Below, piece after piece: positions 32,357 to 34,214 of a stretch of 34,214 bases of DNA. Each line of letters opens with the position of its first letter. Within the stretch, counting starts at the first letter, position 1. Origin of the DNA: Chloroflexota bacterium. Lineage in GTDB: Bacteria; Chloroflexota; Dormibacteria; Dormibacterales; Dormibacteraceae. Below the pieces are notes generated by a model. It made no database searches, was not told the origin of the DNA, and was given only the letters and a program-made list of their open reading frames with translations. A program made the translations under genes and the position numbers. The stretch lies in NCBI GenBank assembly GCA_005880175.1, contig VBJR01000164.1:1-34214 (forward strand), in the 5' to 3' direction.

Positions 32357-33592
32357 GTGCCGCGCACCATCCTGCCGGGGACCGGTCGGGCGATCCGACT
32401 CTTCAAGACGTGGTTCTGGCGACCGCCGCGTCCGCATGGCGACGCGATCATCGACCGCCGTGTCAGTCCGCTCGAGCTCCTCTACGACCTGGTCTACGTG
32501 GCGGTCATCTCGCAGGCGGGACGCAGCCTGGCTGCCGACATTTCGCTCATGGGCCTCGCCGGCTTCGCGGTCGTCTTCTCGCTGACCTGGATCGCCTGGG
32601 CGAACGGCTCCCTCTATCTCGAGCTGCACGGCCGCTCGGACGGTCGGACCCGCACCTTCGTCTTCGTGCAGATCGGCATCCTTGCGGTGCTCGCGGTCTT
32701 TGCAGGCGACGCGGGCAATCGAGGTGGCACCGCGTTCGCCCTCACGTACGCTGCCTTCCTCGCCGTGATGACGCTGCTCTGGTACGCGGTGCGCCGCCAG
32801 GACGTCACCCATCGCCCCGAGCTGCTGGCCGACACCGGCCGTTACGTGATCACGATGGCCGCGTCGGTCCTGGCGATGGTCGCCAGCGCGTTCCTGACCG
32901 AGCGGGCTCGACTCGTGGTCTGGGCGGTCGTGGCGATAGGCTGGATCGCGCTGGTGCTGCTGATGGGACGCTCTCGTGCTGGCTTGGGCCGCGGCATGGC
33001 CCCGACCGACTCGCTGGTCGAACGGTTCGGGACCTTCACGATCGTCGTCCTGGGCGAGGTCGTCTTCGGCGTCGTCAACGGGCTCTCGCTCGCCGATCGC
33101 GACATCGAGACGATCTCTACGGGCATGGTCGCGCTGGTACTCGGCTTCGGCTTCTGGTGGATCTACTTCGACGTGGTCGGAGGGAGGCTGCCGAAGGGTG
33201 ACGGCCGTGCCCTCGCCAACTGGATTCTCGGTCACTATCCGATCGTTCTGTCAATCGCCGCCGCCGGAGCCGGGATGGTCAGCCTCGTCGAGCATGCCCA
33301 TGACCCAAGGACACCCGTCGCAAGCGCGTGGCTGCTCTCCGGGGCCGTCGCCGTCGGTCTGATTGCAACCATCGTCACCTCGCGAGCGCTGGCCGACGCC
33401 AGCCGCCTGGCCGCCGTCTACCGAGCCCTCCAGATCGCGATGGCCCTTGGGGCCGTCGTCAGTATCGTAATCGGCCTGACGCGACCCGCCCCATGGCTTC
33501 TCGTCCTACTGCTCGTGCTGGTGCTCGTGCTCGTCTGGGCGATCGCCATCCGGGGTTTCCTGCTCGCAGGGGCCTGGGGCGCGGAGCGCTGA
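32357..33592 (+). CDS. LtrA-family membrane protein (low temperature requirement protein A)
   Basis: The protein has 411 residues with about ten membrane helices. The N-terminal signature is ELLYDLVYVAVISQAGRSLA, followed by LTWIAWANGSLYLELHGRSD, RYVITMAASVLAMVASAF, LVERFGTFTIVVLGEVVFG and WWIYFDV. These are the conserved blocks of LtrA proteins (the YDLVFV-type first helix and the ERFG...LGE block). The function of the family is unknown; it was named for cold growth in Listeria. The frame is open upstream to 32036, but GTG 32357 with the box at 32344 fits best. It is divergent from jetA and shares the 14-base repeat with it. Confidence 0.85.
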   Translation: MPRTILPGTGRAIRLFKTWFWRPPRPHGDAIIDRRVSPLELLYDLVYVAVISQAGRSLAADISLMGLAGFAVVFSLTWIAWANGSLYLELHGRSDGRTRTFVFVQIGILAVLAVFAGDAGNRGGTAFALTYAAFLAVMTLLWYAVRRQDVTHRPELLADTGRYVITMAASVLAMVASAFLTERARLVVWAVVAIGWIALVLLMGRSRAGLGRGMAPTDSLVERFGTFTIVVLGEVVFGVVNGLSLADRDIETISTGMVALVLGFGFWWIYFDVVGGRLPKGDGRALANWILGHYPIVLSIAAAGAGMVSLVEHAHDPRTPVASAWLLSGAVAVGLIATIVTSRALADASRLAAVYRALQIAMALGAVVSIVIGLTRPAPWLLVLLLVLVLVLVWAIAIRGFLLAGAWGAER

Positions 33593-33732
33593 GCCTGGGG
33601 ACGACGGAGGCAAAGCGGCGCCGGGCCGCAGCAAGCGCGATGGCGGCGGGCGGTGATGTCACCAGGTGCAGTGGCCAACGCTGTGGACCGCGCACCCTTC
33701 GGGACCGGCCGGCGGGGCGATCTCGAGCGACG

Positions 33733-33738
33733 TAAGGT
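33733..33738 (+). promoter_or_regulatory. -10 box for the small acidic protein
   Basis: TAAGGT ends eight bases before ATG 33747. TGGGA lies between, so a short leader with a weak ribosome site is also possible. Confidence 0.35.
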
Positions 33739-33746
33739 TGGGACTC

Positions 33747-33977
33747 ATGACGGACGCCGATCGGGAGCGCGAGCGCGAGGAGCAGGAACTGCGGGAGGTG
33801 GCTGACCAGGTCGACCCCACGCAGGGGTTTGAGGTGGAGAAGCCGACCCCAGAGCAGCTCGGACCGGACGAGGTGCTGCTGTGGCGGCAGCCATCCGAGG
33901 CGGACGTCCTCGCGAAGGAGGCCGAACTGGACCGCAGGCGCCAGGCCGAGGAACCGGACGAGGACGAGGGCAGCTGA
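33747..33977 (+). CDS. Small acidic hypothetical protein (76 aa)
   Basis: ATG 33747 opens a highly charged protein: REREREEQELREVADQVD, then PTQGFEVEKPTPEQLGPDEV, LLWRQPSEADVLAKEAEL and an Asp/Glu tail. There is no membrane segment or cysteine. The DEVLLWRQPSEADV segment may form a short structured motif between disordered acidic ends. Upstream in-frame codons (from 33666) lack support. I do not recognise it. It is separated from the LtrA-like gene by 154 bases and probably transcribed alone. Confidence 0.55.
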   Translation: MTDADREREREEQELREVADQVDPTQGFEVEKPTPEQLGPDEVLLWRQPSEADVLAKEAELDRRRQAEEPDEDEGS

Positions 33978-34023
33978 GCCCGAGAGCGCCGCGACATCCC
34001 CCACGCGGCGACATCCTGGACGA

Positions 34024-34048
34024 CGTGACGCGGCGGTACCGCGTCACG
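34024..34048. terminator. Perfect stem-loop, possible terminator or operator
   Basis: CGTGACGCGG (34024-34033) and CCGCGTCACG (34039-34048) pair perfectly around CGGTA, 46 bases after the small acidic gene. No T-run follows. The arms share GTGACGC/GCGTCAC with the half-sites at 32249-32304, so a regulator site is the other reading. Confidence 0.45.
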
Positions 34049-34214
34049 AGCCCTCTGCCCACCCGCCCTCCGCCTGACAGATAATCGGCGCGGGCTCGCC
34101 ACCGTCGGTCGCGTCCGGGCCGCCAGCCCGGCGGCCGCCATACATCCCCGCTTGGGGCGGCGCGCACGGCGTCGGCATGCGAGCACCGGCCCGCCTCGGC
34201 GACCGGCGTCCACG
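34049..34214. other. Window end without a supported gene
   Basis: The last 166 bases show only shadow frames. ACAGATAAT at 34077-34085 could be part of a promoter pointing out of the window, but no start follows within it. Confidence 0.3.

Noticed and set aside
1..34214. tRNA genes or CRISPR arrays
   Set aside because: GGTTCGAGTC near base 7 is inside the transposase frame; no cloverleaf or regularly spaced repeats with unique spacers were found.

Overview
This is a GC-rich (about 70%) bacterial chromosome segment, gene-dense, with about 25 supported genes. Several genes carry a TANNNT-type -10 box only 5 to 9 bases before the start codon (leaderless transcripts). There is a large LuxR (LAL) regulator, a Cys-ending leader peptide of the actinobacterial type, and a type II Wadjet operon. 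Together these suggest an Actinomycetota or Chloroflexota organism, probably an uncultured soil lineage; the sequence alone does not settle which. No tRNA, rRNA or CRISPR array was seen.

Layout. Positions 1-175 hold the 3' end of an ISL3-type insertion sequence. Positions 280-2605 hold an XRE/NB-ARC/TPR (STAND) regulator broken by an internal deletion and frameshift, meeting tail-to-tail a two-helix membrane protein (2538-3440). A dihydrodipicolinate-synthase-family aldolase (3638-4513) converges on a small P-loop kinase and a MalT/LAL-type LuxR regulator (4580-7826, minus). A short unknown gene (8106-8555) follows.

Positions 13768 to 8580 (minus) are a tightly overlapping five-gene operon: a helical unknown protein, a BrxD-like protein without a P-loop, a BrxD-like (DUF2791) ATPase with a P-loop, a 179-residue unknown and a SNF2 helicase. 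This looks like an undescribed or poorly described DNA-handling or phage-defence system. Positions 14449-16245 are accessory: a small membrane protein, an AbrB/PIN (VapBC-like) toxin-antitoxin pair and gene remnants.

Positions 22009 to 16246 (minus) form a sulfur-related block: an Rrf2 regulator, a Cys-ending leader peptide followed by a perfect hairpin, the C-terminal stump of an SsuA-like binding protein, an SsuD-like flavin monooxygenase, an MFS transporter, a secreted vanadium haloperoxidase-family protein, and a cysteine dioxygenase-rhodanese fusion. The likely logic is import and desulfonation of an organosulfur compound under sulfur starvation, controlled by the Rrf2 protein and by leader-peptide attenuation. 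Positions 23837 to 22194 (minus) encode envelope proteins of unknown role: a four-helix membrane protein, a frameshifted single-helix/PqqD-like protein and a DUF4430-like lipoprotein.

Positions 32016 to 23964 (minus) are a type II Wadjet anti-plasmid operon, jetA-jetB-jetC-jetD, with one-base-type frameshifts in jetC and jetD. A 14-bp perfect inverted repeat with an extra half-site lies between jetA and the divergent ltrA-like membrane gene (32357-33592). A small acidic protein (33747-33977) and a perfect stem-loop close the window.

The broken STAND gene, SNF2/BrxD-like operon, toxin-antitoxin pair and Wadjet within 32 kb look like a defence-rich accessory region. Four frame disruptions in one window mean that either decay or assembly error must be considered.
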